Origin: Burhinus oedicnemus
Lineage: Eukaryota; Chordata; Aves; Charadriiformes; Burhinidae
Direction: 5' to 3'
NCBI GenBank assembly: GCA_008921705.1
Contig: VFFE01007110.1
Span: 310,564 to 374,563, forward strand
Length of the DNA stretch: 64,000 nt
Positions within the stretch are counted from its first letter, which is position 1. Each line of letters begins with the position of its first letter. Positions 1 through 13,997 of this stretch are shown one piece after another. The position numbers and the translations under genes were made by a program. The notes below the pieces were generated by a model. That model saw nothing but the letters and a program-made list of their open reading frames with translations, did no database searches and was not told the DNA's origin.

Positions 1-81
1 AAGGAAAATTCTGAAATCTGTTAGTGTGGGAGAAGAGAATGACAGAGGAACGAGCTAATTGCAGTGGAAGTGAAATACCAA

Positions 82-95
82 GGGGGGGGGGGGGG
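82..95 (+). repeat. Poly(G) run, 14 bases
   Basis: An uninterrupted run of 14 G. Homopolymers of this length are prone to sequencing length error and to slippage. Confidence 0.95.
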
Positions 96-1635
96 TTGAA
101 ACCAAGTTTATGGTCGAACATGGTAGAGAGGATTTAGCAATAAATAGCTCATTAGACCATCTTAATAGAAGTAACTTTAAAATAAATTAAGTGGGTTGAA
201 AAGCTCTTACTGTTCTTCAAAGACAAATGCAGTTGTTCTCAAAATAGGCTCCAAATTCATAGGTATGCCTTTTCAGGGTTGTATTTATTAAAAGGTTGTA
301 AAAAATTATTACTGGAATAATTTTATTACTAGCCATGTTTGGTGAACAGACTGGCTGGAATTCAACTGTGTCTTTTATCTGATGAAGGAATGTGTAGGCC
401 AAGGTGAGCATTAGCATCCCACGTGTCTAGAAAAGCATACAGACACAAAATTGCAACTGCTAGATTTGAGGTTGATCATGCAAAGAACACTGGTCGTTAC
501 ATGTTTCAGAGTTACAGAAAACATTTATAGAATTCTGAGGACTAATACTTTTTGCCATGCTTATTCTCTATAATTTTCTATAAAAATACATCTGCTCTGA
601 TGCAGAGCACTTAATGTTTACCTTGTGTCTTGTCAATGAGGCAGCTACGTACCGTGATAGTATGGCTGAAATCTTCCCTGGATATGCTGTTCTTGGGAAG
701 CTGACAGTAATATGTTTTGAAGGAAAGGTGAGAGGGAAATTAAAGTCACATTCTTTAAGCTTTCTTTTTTACTTTGCTAAAATGCAAAATAGTGAAAAAG
801 GGTTAGGATGTGTTCTCATTTATGATTGTAATGAAGTACAGTTTTTACGTTAATCACTGCTGAAGGTGATTTACAGTATTTCAGTGACTCAGTAGCAGTC
901 AGATGACAAGAAACATGATGGGTTTTTATAGTTCAGTGTGGATCCAAGTATAACAAGCTCAGTTTTTTTTGTTTGGTTTTATTTTTATTTATTTAAACGT
1001 AAAACTAATCTATACTAGAAGATTAATTGTGTTAAACTATAGTCTTTATGGCTAGTATAATGGTAAATGTGACTACCTCTCTTCATACCAAATGTTTGAG
1101 GTATTAATTTCTTATCTATGATTATTTGTTTATTGCTTAAAATTGACAGGCTAAATTGTGAACTATTTAAGTTATTCAAGCTCAGATCTTGGTCCTGTAA
1201 ATTAAGTTTACTAAACATTACTGATGATGACCTGGGAAAGAATGGAATTAAACCTTGTTCTTTGGAGTTTTAGAAGTTCAAAACTAGATAAATAAAGAAT
1301 TAATTACAGTTTATTGTAGCAACAGTCCTCTGCTTGCAAAGACAAGGAATGGGTCAGGTAAGTCAGAAGATGCAGTTTTTTCGTACTGGTTTCTGAGAAT
1401 AAAACCAGTAAGATAATGATAGTTAGCTGAAGGAGAGAGCTGCATGCTTCCAACATAAAACTGGAGGCCTAGTGGCTTACCCTTGTTCTGCCCTTGCTAT
1501 TTTATATTGTACAGCAGTGCCGTCTGCCATTGTCACTATAGTGAATTCCCCTCTTGTTAGTCACTTAGAGGCACAGCAAAAGGCGGTTCTCTCCCTGTGG
1601 ACCGGGAGTGGTTGAAGGAAGAGAGGTGTAGCTCT

Positions 1636-1730
1636 CTGCTGAAGGTCACGCAGCCCACCAGTGACAGAGCCAGAAATAGAAGTGGACTCCTGGCACAGCT
1701 CCTGTCCTTTAGACTGTGCTGTATTGTCAC
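1636..1730 (+). repeat. MIR/CORE-SINE-like relic
   Basis: The run GAAGGTCACGCAGCCCACCA followed by GTGACAGAGCCAGAAATAGAA resembles the MIR core (AAGGTCACACAGC, then GGCAGAGCCGGGATT). It is short and strongly decayed. Confidence 0.5.
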
Positions 1731-4700
1731 CGTTCTTTACTTTGAAATGCCATAAACCACTAAAGCTTTTAACCAGGGTTCTGTCTTTCTGGATATGGAA
1801 TAGTTCACCCCTACACCCCCATTTCTTCTGCTGGGATATAAAGATAGCTGTCTGGTATGACCTTGCAGATTTTTTTAGTCTAGTAATTTTTACAGTCACT
1901 GTGAATTTGCAGTAGCTCAGTGGAACTGGCGTTCTTTATAAAGTGTCTCCTTCCATTTTTTATCACTGAGGTGTTCATAGTAATATATTTTAATAAAAAT
2001 ACAGTTTAACAAATTATGCTAACTGTAGGCTTGCAATACAAATAGTTAATTAGGATTTACTAAATACTGTCATCTTAAAGCTTAATCCTCATACTTTCTT
2101 CACCTTTTGAGTATCAGATTTTTTGAAGGAGTGCAGGCTAAGCAGTTTAGTCACTTTTGAGAGTAAAACAAAGTTCCTGTTGAAGATCACATGTTCTCAT
2201 TGACACTTAGGTTACTAAGTTACGGCAGTTTTTAATTCTCACAGCTTTTATTCTAAAATATATGTTATAGTTTAGTCTCATACTATAAACACAAGTCTAC
2301 TGAGGTATTTTCATTTGTTGGGCAGAGGGGGCCACCTCTCAACAGTTCATGGTATTTGATGCTTGAATTGATTCAGTGAAGAATGTTTCTTCCTTCCAGC
2401 TCCCTCTGAAGCTGTCAGGAATGTCTGTCTGCTTTAGGAGCCATATGACTTCTTTTGTTCATTAAAATTTTAAAGTGTTCCACACTTCACATGTTTGTAG
2501 GTCTCTGTAAAGGAAAAAAAAAAGTTGCTGCAGGCCTCTCATACATACCTGGTCTCCTGCTCTTATTACTAGTGAGCATATTAATATTTGTTTAAGTGTT
2601 AGATACAGAGAAGACACACAAAGCTGCTTTCCTTTTATGTTTATAGAGCATCTACCAGATGTTATTCCTGCATTTAAACAGTACTGAATTTCTGGAATTG
2701 TGCCTCAGGAGTAAGAAATGTTAGTCTATACAGTGTCTTGGAAAACTCAGTATGTGATCTTGTGCAAACTGCTTAACCTCTTTTTTTTTTTCCTAACTGT
2801 CTCTCTCTGGTGGCTTGCCTCTTTGGAAATGATGGTTCCACAGGGATGTTGCATTAATACTTCAAAGTCCTTTAGCAGTGTTAATATATGAAGTCCTAAT
2901 TTGCTACAGAATTCCAGACTTTAATTTGCTTAGCTGATGACTATCTGTGATAACATTCAGTTCTCAAATATCTGTTGCAGTTGAAGGCAAGTAGGATCGT
3001 AAGGTTGTATTGAGTTGTACTACAGGCACAGGCAAGTGGAACTGTTGTCTGCACGCTCAATTTAGGGATTTTCTTGCAGAATTAGAAGAGCGATATGCCT
3101 TTCTTACAGCCACACTGAAATCAAGAAACTTACTTTGACTCAGAATTAATCTTCTTAATTAAACCACAGTAATTATTCTAAAGCAACTCTTTGAAGGATT
3201 GGTTGAGCTTTCTGAGAGACTGTTATCAAAATACAAATGCCAGTAAGATGTGTGATTTCTACTGGAAGCTTTATTCATTTGAGTGTTTTAAGCATTTATG
3301 TGTTCTTTATAGCTGATACTACTGGCACCATGTGTAATGCTTTGCTATTTTCAAAGTGAAAATATTTTCTTATTACTGGTACAGTAGGATGTGGAACAGT
3401 TCAATGCTGTTATTCTGGCTTTTTGTGCTGAAGAAGGAGTGTTCTAGATGTCTTTCATGCTCCAACACAACATTTACAGAAACACTAATGAGTAAAAGTT
3501 CAGTTTAAACTAGTATTCTTAAAAGAGATTTTTGTACTCCAGCTTATGAAGGGGAATAACTGTGTGCACACAGTTTAAAATAGATCTTTGGCAACAAATT
3601 GGTAATTATCAATAAAAGCTTGAAAAGCATAGGTTTCTTTGAAACCTACTATAGATGCTATATTTGACAAAGCTGCCTGGGTTTTTGCAGTATGAAATAA
3701 AACTAGTCCTTGAGTGATGAAAGCTTCTAAATGTTTGTCCTATTGAATATGGCTTACTCTGTCAGGATTGCTGAGACAATGTCTGTGTTGCATGCTGAGA
3801 CACAGTCTTCCTTTTCCCCTGTTGAAAGAGCCAAAAGCTGTAGGACACTGTTTTTACAGCAGTGAACCTAAGCTGCTGTACTTTGCTTCTCAGCAAGGTT
3901 TTCTAGCTTGAGCTTAGTGCTTCACCAGTGATCCTCTGTAGCTCCCAGTCATCTTAGCACATGGCAGAGCTTGCTTATGTTTGCCCATGTCAAATTGCAT
4001 AAACCTAATAGGAAGGAAATTGAGAAACTTAGTATAATTTCCTATGTAGAACAGGCTCAGATGCTGGTGAGACTGAATTTATTCATGTGCATCGATTACA
4101 CATGTGTGATTGTATATAAACTCCAGTGAGTTTATATACAGGCTTCTTGGCCACAGCTTGCACGTGATGGTTCACACAAGTTCTGAAAATAAAAACCAAC
4201 TAATGTGGTTCTTTAAAAACAACTTTAGAAATGTAATATTTTGTTTTGCTTTTCTTATTCAAACACATTTTCTTTGACCTCAAATTCTGAAGTATGTTTT
4301 CTACTGAAATAAATTGGGGCATTTTAAAATGTTTTTTAAACTGCATTGCTTAAGGCTAATGTGTTTCAGCAGATTAGGCACAAAGATTATGTAGAATGGT
4401 TTTGACTTTTTTCAATGTTGTCCACAAAGCCATGCCAAAAGTATGGTATAAATTCTGGTATGAAAATTTTTGGTTTGGTTTCATGTAAATTCTGATGTTT
4501 CTCCCTAGGTAGGTACTAATTGACATTCACATGAACCAAAAAATAGCCAGGTATACCTATACTGTAGCTGGATGTCATAGTAGATCTTTGCCTTCTGAAA
4601 AGTGCAAGGCATAAAAATTAATAAATCTTCTGTATGCTGAAGGGGTAGCTAACACTGTTTATACAGACTTATAATTTGATAAGGGTGTCCACTTGATGTT

Positions 4701-7700
4701 CTAACCTATAGAAGCTTACTGAGAAGGAAAAGAATTCAGCTAACTGGTCTAAAAATGGAGATTAAATGTGCAGAGCATTGCTGAAAGATCATTACTGACT
4801 TTGTAAAGCCAAGTATTCAAAAATCGGGATAGACTAGAAATGAGTTGTACTACAGTGCACTATTATGTCTGTTTTGTTCTCTGATCTTCACACTTGATGA
4901 CTGAAGGGATTTGTTTTCCTTTTGTGTGTGTTGGTTATATTTGAAGATTAATAGTCTAGTAAGTAGGGAACAAGCCTGTTATGACCACTTTTCTATCTTA
5001 AGAGGGATGAAACGTGTTATTCTGGGTCTAGAGATTTGTGTTTATAATCCACAGGAGAAAGCAACATTAAACTAATATTAAGGTTGCATAATGTAAGGAT
5101 GAAAAGGCCTCTACAAGAATGCTGCTGCTGTCCCCAGAACAAGCGTTATGAATGAGGCAAAAAGATTCAGGATTAAGCTAGTAGTAGCCTGTGCTTCTGG
5201 TGAGAAATCAGGAGGGAATATTTTTCAGATGTATTACATCATGTGTATAGTACCAGATACAAGAGCTCTTCCATAAGAATGGACAGCGTACAAAGGAGAG
5301 GGTAGATAGTTAACCATGTATCCTGTGTTGACTGGGTGGGTTTGATTTAGTTCTGAATTCACTACTGTAATTATGCACATATCCTATGGATCTTGCTACT
5401 ACTGAGCGTATCAACATTCTTGTGGTAAAAATGCTGACTTGGAAAAGCATCATCTCTCTAGGATTTAAGCACTTAATTAACTAGGTGAAGCTGGGACTTT
5501 AAGTGGAATCTTTATTACTTATGCCATGCTGTACAGATAGCCAGAAAGGAAGAGGAAGCTAGTTAGAAATTTTTTTATGGGGAAAGAACTCTGAAGCCCT
5601 TTTGTGTTGCTGAGAGATACCTGTTTGTTTTGTTCCACAAATTACTGTAGTACTGATTTGATTCAGGGGCAAGCTGTGTTGAGTTTATTTACCATATTTT
5701 TATAGAAGATGAGTATGCTTCACACTTATGTACTTAAGATATGCCCTTTGCCAACAGAAGAAAAAAAAAATCAAAATTACTTCTGATGCTGCTCTTCTCT
5801 CTGCCCCTATTAGCGCATTGCAGCAGTAGAAAAAAAGGTATTGCTGGGTAACTTTATTTTATAATATATAACTCAATTTTACCTTGTTCTTTGTTCCCAA
5901 CTCCTCCCCCCACTCCCTTGTCTTACACTCCAGGGATATACAGTGTTTATTTGCTTAATGTGGTGCCCTGAGATTTTTCCCTTGAACTGTGCTGGATGTT
6001 ACCAACTATCCTGCAGAGTTAACATTACTTTTTGTATCTTTTCCTTTGTTTTATGTGGCCCCTGTGAAGGGGATACTGAAGTCTCTTTACAGAGAATCAC
6101 TTACATAAACTTGAAGAAGACACCGGGTTTGGTATGATATCCTTTTGCTCTTGAGTTGATTTACTATAGTCACTCTATGTTGCTGGATTAGAAGCTTTCT
6201 TTTCAAAGCTGGTGTTTGATGTTTTTGCTGTAGTTGGGGTGAAACAGATGGCTGTTTTAATCTAGAATGAATACTCTGCTTGTGTACCTTAAATGCTTTC
6301 CAGTGGTGTTCAGACTTGTGCTCCTGTGTTGTGATGCTGTGGGCTCTTCCTGCTTGTTACCCCACTGCTAAATGAACAAAGAAAATCAGTCTAGAAAAAG
6401 CTGGAAAGTATTCAGAACTTAATAAAAGAAAAGCAGGCTTTAAAATGGGCAGCTGATACTATGTTTGAAGAAAGATTCCTTGACTCCCAATGACCTTTGT
6501 AATGGGAGAAGGTCCCAGACAAATAGTTTTCTTTCCCTTTTTTGACTCTATAAGCCATAGAATTTTAATATATACTAGAAACTAAACAATCTGGAGCAAC
6601 AAACCCAATCTATTCCAGCTCACAACTCTCCCAGCAATCATTTAATGAGATTTCAGTCATCATATTTTTGGATCTGAGCAGGTTTGGTCTACCATATAGG
6701 AACTCACCTGAAATCATGTTATGCTGTACAAATGCTAATCCTGAGCCTCTGGCCCTGTTCATTGCATAATATAAGCCATTCCTTGAAATTAGATTTCAAG
6801 GTCAGTAGTGGGAAACTTTTCAGACAGCACAGCTATACCCCATTGTCAGTCTGCAGGTTTAAAATCTTCAAATGTAGATGGCTCAGTGTTTTGCAGAGGA
6901 GATTTTTTTAAGAGTTTAGGAAGATGAGGTGATTTGGCTCTGTATTCTAGGAGGGATGGAGAAGAGCAGGTGCTGCCAGTCTGAGATCTCTGTGACCTGT
7001 CCTGCTTTTGCAGACTGTGGTTCCAGGAGCTGGAGCCTGGAAACTGAGATCTTCCTTGTCAGTCAGGGGGCTGTAAGGACTCTGGCCCTAAAGGAGCTGT
7101 GCAGAGACTGTTGCAGAGCCAGGAGTGTTGGAAGGATTGGTCTTGAGCAAGTCTGCATAGCACACCTATCTTGGGGCTATGAACTTTGAAAACTCAGGCT
7201 CCCCAGCTGCTTCATAGACAAATTGGCAGCGTATTCTCCTGAAAACCACTTAGGAGTGCAAATTCAGTTCCTTTTGGAGATGAATCTGTTCAAACTCCTC
7301 GGTCAGCTGCCTGTTTTCCAGTGAATCACACCTGTAACCTATCTGTGATTGGGAGTATATACACAAATAGAATTTTTATTTGTGCTGCAGCATTTTACTG
7401 TTGCATGTGCTGTGCCCTGCTTGGCTGGGAAACTGTGCTTGAGCATTATTACTCAGCTTCAGTGATAGGAAAACACATTTGCTGTTCCCTGCTGTTCGTC
7501 ACAAATATCACTCATGTGATGTCTACTTAGGTTTGAAGAAAGCTAGGATGTGGTCAGCTTTGCAAAAGTTCAGGCAAACAGGGCTCCCATGATGCCTTGC
7601 AAAATCTACTGTCCATTTGGCTACTTTCCCAGGTCTTTTTGTTAGAGCATGAATTGCTATATCATATTATCCTGCTGCCCTCACAAACACTCGGCAGTAA

Positions 7701-8212
7701 TCCCCAGAGTGTTGTGTGAGACCTGCTAGGAAGAGCAAAGCTGGTTGAATGCTGGCTGCCCTAGTGATGAGCCTTGCTAACACAGTTGTATTTATTTGTG
7801 TTTTCAGCTTTCCTCTAACTGCTATATCCTCTCAATTAGGGGGAAAAGTGCTGATTATTAGCATGAGTGAAATGAGATGCATCTCTGCTTGGTTTAAAGA
7901 TTGAAGTGCTTTGGTTTTTTAAGTGTGCCAGGGATGTCAGGATATTGTATTGGGATCCTCTGAAGATCAAGATCTAATGGATTTCTGTATTGTCCAGTTC
8001 ACGCAACACGCCAACGGTTTTGTGTGAAGCTTAGCTGTTGGGACCTACTGTTACCCAGCCTAGGGGGTGTTTCATGCTATTATTGCAGTTCATTAAGTCC
8101 TCAATACATCAGTAGTGATGTAGTGTAACTTCAAAAAAAGATAGAGTTCATATTTACTTTATGCTATTGTAATGGTGCTGAAATTGGTAGCCTTGAAGGT
8201 ACTATATATATT

Positions 8213-9712
8213 CATGGAATCATGGAATTTTCAGAGTTGGAAGGGACCTCTAGAGATCATCTAGTCCAACTCCCCTGCTGATGCAGGAAGGCCTAGAGCA
8301 CATTACTCAGGACTGCAGCCAGGCGGGTCTTGAAAATCTCCAGAGAAGGTGACTCCACAACCTCCCTGGGCAGCCTGGTCCAGTGCTCTGTCACCCTCAT
8401 CGTAAAGAAGTTTTTTCTTAGGTTTGAATGGAACTTCCTATGTTCCAACTTGTGCCCGTTGCCTCTCGTCCTGTCACTGGGAACCACTGAAAAGAGTCTG
8501 GCTCCATCCTCCTTCAACCCACCCTTTAGATACTTAGAAGCAAGAAGGTCTCCCCTCAGCCTTCTCTTCTCCAGGCTAAAGAGTCCCAGCTCTCTCAGCC
8601 TTTCCTCATAAGGGAGGTGCTCCAGTCCCTCAGTCATCTTTGTTGCCCTACGCTGGACTCTCTCCAGTAGTTCCCTGTCCCGCTTGAGCTGGGGAGCCCA
8701 GAACTGGACACAGTATTCCAGTTAGTGGCCTCACCAGTGCCAAGTAGAGGGGGAGAATGACCTCCCGCGACCTACTGGCCACACTCTTCTCTATGCAGCC
8801 CAGGATTCCATTGGCCTTCCTGGCGACAAGGGCACATTGCTGGCTCATGGATAATTTACTATCTACCAGGACTTCAGATCCTTCTCCTCAGAACTACTTT
8901 CCAGCAGGTCTACCCCTAACCTATACCAGTGCCTAGCATTCTTCCTCCCTAGGTGCAGGACCCTACACTTGCTCTTGTTGAACCTCGTTAGGTTCTTCCC
9001 TGCCCAGCACTCCAGCCTGTCCAGGTCACGCTGGATGGCAGCGCGGCCCTCTGGAGTGTCAGCCACCCCTCCCAGTTTGGTATCATCAGCGAACTTGCTG
9101 AGGATACACTCTGTCCCCTCATCCAGGTCATTGATGAATATATTGGACAAGATTGGACCAAGTATTGACCCCTGGGGCACACCACTGGTTACAGGCCTCC
9201 AACTTGACACTGCTCCATTAATCACAACCCTCTGAGTTCTGTCACACAGCCAGCTCTCAATCCACCTCACCATCTCCTGATCTAGCCCACACTTCCTCAG
9301 CTTCCTAATGAGGATGTTATGGGAGACAGTGTCAAAAACCTTGCTGAAGTAAGGTAGATGACATCTACTGCTTTCCCCTCATCCAGCCAACTAGTTATAA
9401 CATCATAGGAGGCTATCAGATTGGTCAAGCATGATTTACCCTTGGCAAATTCATGTTAACCACTTGAGTAACTTCCTGTTCTTCAACGTGTTTGGAGATG
9501 ACATCCAGAACAAGTTGCTCCATTACCTTCCCAGGGACAGAGGTGAGACTAAGCGGCCTGTAGTTCCCTGGGTCCTCCTTCTTGCCCTTCTTGAAGATTG
9601 GAGCGATGTCGGCCTTCTTCCGGTCCTCAGGCACCTCTCCTGTTCCCCATGACCTGCCAACGATGATGGAGAGTGGTCTAGCAATAACATCTGCCAGCTC
9701 TTTGGAGCTCTA
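8213..9712 (-). mobile_element. CR1 LINE, 5'-truncated copy
   Basis: The minus strand carries about 1.5 kb of a CR1 non-LTR retrotransposon. It enters within the reverse transcriptase region near 9712 and runs to the 3' end at about 8213. The 3' end has the conserved block (GTTGGAAGGGACC when read on the + strand) and ends in short repeats of an ATTCCATG type. CR1 is the dominant LINE of birds. Truncation at the 5' end is the usual state of CR1 copies. The insertion lies inside the ACYP2 intron in antisense orientation. I could not identify clear target-site duplications. Confidence 0.95.
8293..9709 (-). pseudogene. CR1 reverse transcriptase (pol), broken
   Basis: Decayed C-terminal two thirds of the CR1 ORF2 reverse transcriptase. 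From its 5' side the pieces are 9425-9634 (fingers region with a KKGKKEDPGNYRP motif), 8863-9273 (palm, with [11 protein letters not shown] and the catalytic FADD box at 9082-9093), 8648-8848 (thumb region with [13 protein letters not shown]) and 8293-8637 (C-terminal connection with [15 protein letters not shown]). Successive pieces are in different frames, so several small indels have broken the gene. The endonuclease domain and ORF1 are missing. The catalytic Asp pair is retained but the protein cannot be made whole, so this is an inactive fossil copy. Confidence 0.93.
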
Positions 9713-9815
9713 TTTGGAATGAGTGCTGAGGCAAATTTTGGTAAACACTCATCTTTTTAAATTCCTAGCAGAAACGTGAATTAAAATTGAAACCAATTCT
9801 GCTACATATGGATTA

Positions 9816-9925
9816 TTCCCATGCTTTACATAAAGGAACCGGGGCAGAGAGCAGCATCATTAGTCTCATACAGCAAATCTGTGGTGGAGTTGAGAGGGAG
9901 GTGTGGGATTGTTGGTATCCAGTTC
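9816..9925 (+). repeat. MIR/CORE-SINE-like relic
   Basis: GGAACCGGGGCAGAGAG, followed by CAGCAAATCTGTGGTGGAG, follows the MIR order of an 'aaactgaggcacagagag' segment and then a 'cacagcaagtctgtggcagag' segment. It lies just outside the 5' end of the large CR1. Confidence 0.5.
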
Positions 9926-10089
9926 TGCACTAATCATTATAATGAAGTTGTTTGGCTTCTGTGGGATGGTTAGCTAAAGTCAATAAAGCACCGAAGAATA
10001 ACACCTTGCTCTAAATTTCAGGGTATAGCATGCTTTTATCTAGCTTCTAGTAACTGCATTTGGACTGTTTCAAACTATATTGTTGCATA

Positions 10090-10332
10090 ACTTGAGGCAC
10101 TAAGGGAGGTTTAGGTTGGATATTAGGAAAAAATTCTTCACCAAAAGGGTTGTCAAGCATTGGAACAGGCTGCCCCAGGGAAGCGGTCGAATCACCATCC
10201 CTGGAGGTTTTTAAAAGGTATGTAGATACGGTGCTTTGGGATATGGTTTAGTGGTGTACTTGGCAGTGCTAGGTTTACGGTTGGACTCAATCTTACACGT
10301 CTTTCCAATCTGAATGATTCTATGATTCTATT
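10090..10332 (+). mobile_element. CR1 LINE 3'-end fragment
   Basis: About 240 bases of the CR1 3' end on the + strand. They include the segment coding for a RKKFF-like stretch, the ACAGGCTGCCCCAGGGAAG block and a final ATTCTATGATTCTAT tail at 10315-10330. It is more diverged than the copy at 55.4 kb and has no open frame. It lies about 380 bases from the larger minus-strand copy, so this is a separate insertion. Confidence 0.88.
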
Positions 10333-10578
10333 AATATATCAGTTGATTTCTCTGGGTCACCTGGAGCAGTCAGTTTCTGCTAGGTTCAGAAGAAATCATA
10401 TCTTTCTACTGTCAAAATCCCCCTGCTGTTAAACAGTACAAAGAAAAAAAATTTATAGGCTGTAGTCAGTCATGATCCCATTCTGCTTTATTAACATGTT
10501 ATAAGAGATTCCTACTACCAAAGAACAGATAGTAAATAAAGCAATAAAGCTAGAGTATGAGAAAGCATTAATTTACAA

Positions 10579-10700
10579 GTGGAAACCTGTAGCATAGAGA
10601 TGAACTGATTGGCTCAGTCACACAGAAGTGTTCCAGACTCTGAATTCAAGTTGATTCCTGACTCCCAGTCCAGTCCTTCACCACTCTATTCTCTTGCCCC
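10579..10700 (+). repeat. MIR/CORE-SINE-like relic
   Basis: This contains GGAAACCTGTAGCATAGAGA, GGCTCAGTCACACAGAAGTG and then CTGACTCCCAGTCCAGTCCT with CACTCT, in the order seen in MIR family elements. It is the best preserved of the scraps here. Confidence 0.6.
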
Positions 10701-13700
10701 TTCTGATCCTCTAGTTTAAAACAAAACTGTTCAACTTTATCTGTATTTTATAGCTATTAATAAGAAAACAAATGCCTTTTGTAGTTCTTGCACAGTAGAA
10801 ATGAAGTGATTGTTGTGTATGCCAGCTGGCATTTTTTTGTTAAATGCTAGCTTTTATAATAATTAATTGGATAATTACATAGAAATTTTTTTTCTGGCTC
10901 ATGTCCATATGGGTAGTATAGGCAGAAAATTCTGAGCCATAGCAGTGTGGAGTGGAACATACGAGCAATTAATCGTTTCAGTGAGTACTTGTAAACAAGG
11001 TCAGCTCAACAGGCATTCAGGAAATCTCTTATGAAATGTGATGCTGTCTTCATTATCCTTTTAAAGGGTTTTGGTGTAGGACCAGAACAGCAGGCAGGAT
11101 TTACCTCTGCCATGCTGTTTGAGTACATACAGCAGATTTCTCAGGACTTGCAGACCCATAGATAAACTTCTAAAAAACCAGACCGGTAGTCTTTTATTAA
11201 AACTGTATGTTATTCTCGTCTTCTGAAAGCTGTTCTTTTGCCTGAGTTTAGTCACAATTATTCAGTGAATTTAGGCTAACAAAAATCTACTCAACTTAGT
11301 GTCTGGTTTACTATTTTAGCTAATATTAAGAGATGTTCCTGTTATGCCCAACCAGAAACATGTAGAAGCCTGACGTTGAGCACCACACGTTCTGAGAAAT
11401 GCTAAATCTTTTGCTTGATGGTATTTGAGCCATCTGATAGACTTAAAAAGCATCTTAAGTTTTCCAGACATGTAAAGTATGCCTGCTGGAGGCCAATGGA
11501 AACTGTAAAGTATGGAGCACATATGGAACCTGGGCATAAAGTGTGTTGATGGGATAGATGCCAGTGTTTGCCTTGCCCAGTGAGTTAAAATATCACGTTG
11601 CTGTGTGGAATTGATGTGGGAGGGGATGCTGGAGCTTGTGGGACAGCACTGTGACCTGTGCAGGGATTGCTGAAGAATCCTTCCCACTGGAGAGCTGCCT
11701 AATACCTTTACCCTGACAACAGTGCCCCTAAGGAAGCCACGCTATGCTATTGGCTCTCCTCTTCCTGACTGTGCTTTAACTATCCTCCCAAATGGAGGTA
11801 AAAGATGAAGTTAATGGCTTTAGCTGGAGTCTTGCATGGAAACTAGTCTACTCCCAGGGGGACCGTGTCACTGGTAACATGACTCCCTGTAGAAAGGCAT
11901 AGAGAGGTCTGTGTTACCATGTGGTTTGAAAGTAGAACTTACTAAAATGCTCTAAATGTTTTTCCAGCTAATGTGGCTATCAAAAGTTATGACATTAATC
12001 TTGAAATGGATGGCTTCTGTACAAATATGGAGCCCAGGTGTCTTTAGTGGGAGTCCATTGGTGCAAGGGTCGGTCTGTGCATATCTCCCTGACTACATCG
12101 TGGCACTTGTTTTGGGAAACATTGGCCTTACTCTACTTCATTGCCTGTTCAAAATCACAGCATATGCTTTGAGATATGGGGGACCTGACAGAAATAGCAT
12201 ATTTTCTTGTTCTTTGCTAAGTGATATATGCTGTCTAACCCAATAGCTTTTAGTGAAGAAAAGGAACAGAAATGCCAGAGCACTGAAGGCAGTAAATATG
12301 TAGTCCCTTTGGTTAATGTGACTCAGTGTTCCAGGGTAGCAAAGTGTTTGCAGTAGTGGTTTCCCTGGTAGGCCGTTGCTTATTGTTGCTGTTGTTAGAA
12401 AAAAACCTCAAAGGACAAAGTGGGAAAGGACAGAGAATTTATAGTAGTTTCAATAATGTGTTGATGTCAATAAAGTATATTTGGTATGTAGCAAGTGTTA
12501 ATTTTAAACAGCTGTCTTTATGTAGAAGTAAGTTCTCTGATCTACAGCTCCTAAAATACAATCCAGAATCGTCATGTTCAACTGGTCACAAGATTAGGCA
12601 AATCCACATGTGAAAGTTAGCAGTGGTGAAATGAACACGAACAGAGGTGACACAGGCTTGCCGGAGGGTGGAACATGCAGTCCATTTCAAGTTAATGTTG
12701 ATGCCAATTGTTTAGAGCATTTCTCCTCTCAAACTGCCTGCCTGCTCTTAAAGTGGATCAGTAGTGTAACATGCCAGTGGCTTTTGGAATTAATCTCAAG
12801 GTCATATCTAAATACAGGAGTACAAAATGGAAGGGCTGTGCTGTGCATTCCTCCTCAGTTTGCTGTAGGCAAACATAAGGTATATTCTGTATCGTTATTA
12901 TATAGTCATCTTGGTCTTCACGGTGAACTTATCATTTTTTAAAAGTTGCTATGTATTTAATGAAAACAAAATTGTAGTCTATCGCAGTGTAACATAAGCC
13001 ACTTACTGTTGTTCAAGCATTTATGTTTAAGTAATTCACATATAAGAAAAACTTACCACATTTACATTAACTTGTGCATTATTACCATTGTAGACAGTAT
13101 TTCAAATAGGACCTTGTAAGCCTGCCTTCTGCTAAGGGTACAGGATTGTTGATACAGGACGCAAAAAGACCTTTTTCTTAGCTTTGGAGTTGGTGGGGGC
13201 AATGAGATGCAGTTCACTTAAATGGAAGGCATAAAATGAAGTACTCCAAATACTGACATAAAAGAAAATGTTAGTTCTGGTTCTATAACCAGCTCAAAGA
13301 GGAAAGAGTAAGATGGGCCGGAGAATCAAGTACTTCTAAATGATTTTTTTTTTTTCGTCCTTGATTCTGTCACTCTCCAACAGAAAGAAGAGCAGCTGTC
13401 TTGAGGCCAGCAGACATTGAAATCCATGAGCACTTTTGCCCTCCCAGTTGTTCTGACTCTACTACAGCTTGACAGCAAACAAGTTCCTCTTGTGGCAATT
13501 TAAGTTGAAGTTTTGGCTACTTTTATACCTCTATAGTGGGACAAAGTGACTGAATGACAAAGAAATTCTGCCTTGATGAAATTTAAGCAATCTAGTGATA
13601 TATTAAAAATAAAGAAAGACAGCCTCAAAGAGTTTTTTCAAAGCATATGGATCTTGAGGGAAAGATGATTTTTTTCAAGAAAGTTGAAAAATTAAATTCC

Positions 13701-13953
13701 TTTGGGAGAAGGGGCTATAACTTAAGAAATTATGCAGAGAGGGCTATTGCTTTAGCAGATAACTTCTGGTGTATTTTAGTTGGTGAATAGCATAAAATGT
13801 CTAAAAATGCCTAGAAAGGGAGGTTAATTTTTAGTTAATTAACTCTATAGAGAACAGCAACAGTGTGTTTTGTGAAGCTTGTCTTCAGGCACACTGATAA
13901 TACTTATTAGTGACTCAGTGATGGCATCTTGATTGACTGCATTGATAACTAAA

Positions 13954-13997
13954 GATTTTTGTGATAATACTTGATGATTTTTGTGATAATACGTGAT
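13954..13997 (+). repeat. Tandem duplication of a 22-base unit
   Basis: Two adjacent copies of a unit beginning GATTTTTGTGATAATAC (13954-13975 and 13976-13997). They differ at one base, T versus G at the eighteenth position. Confidence 0.9.

Noticed and set aside
1561..1915. Opposed ORFs of 112 and 84 codons
   Set aside because: They overlap a MIR-like relic and have no coding features.
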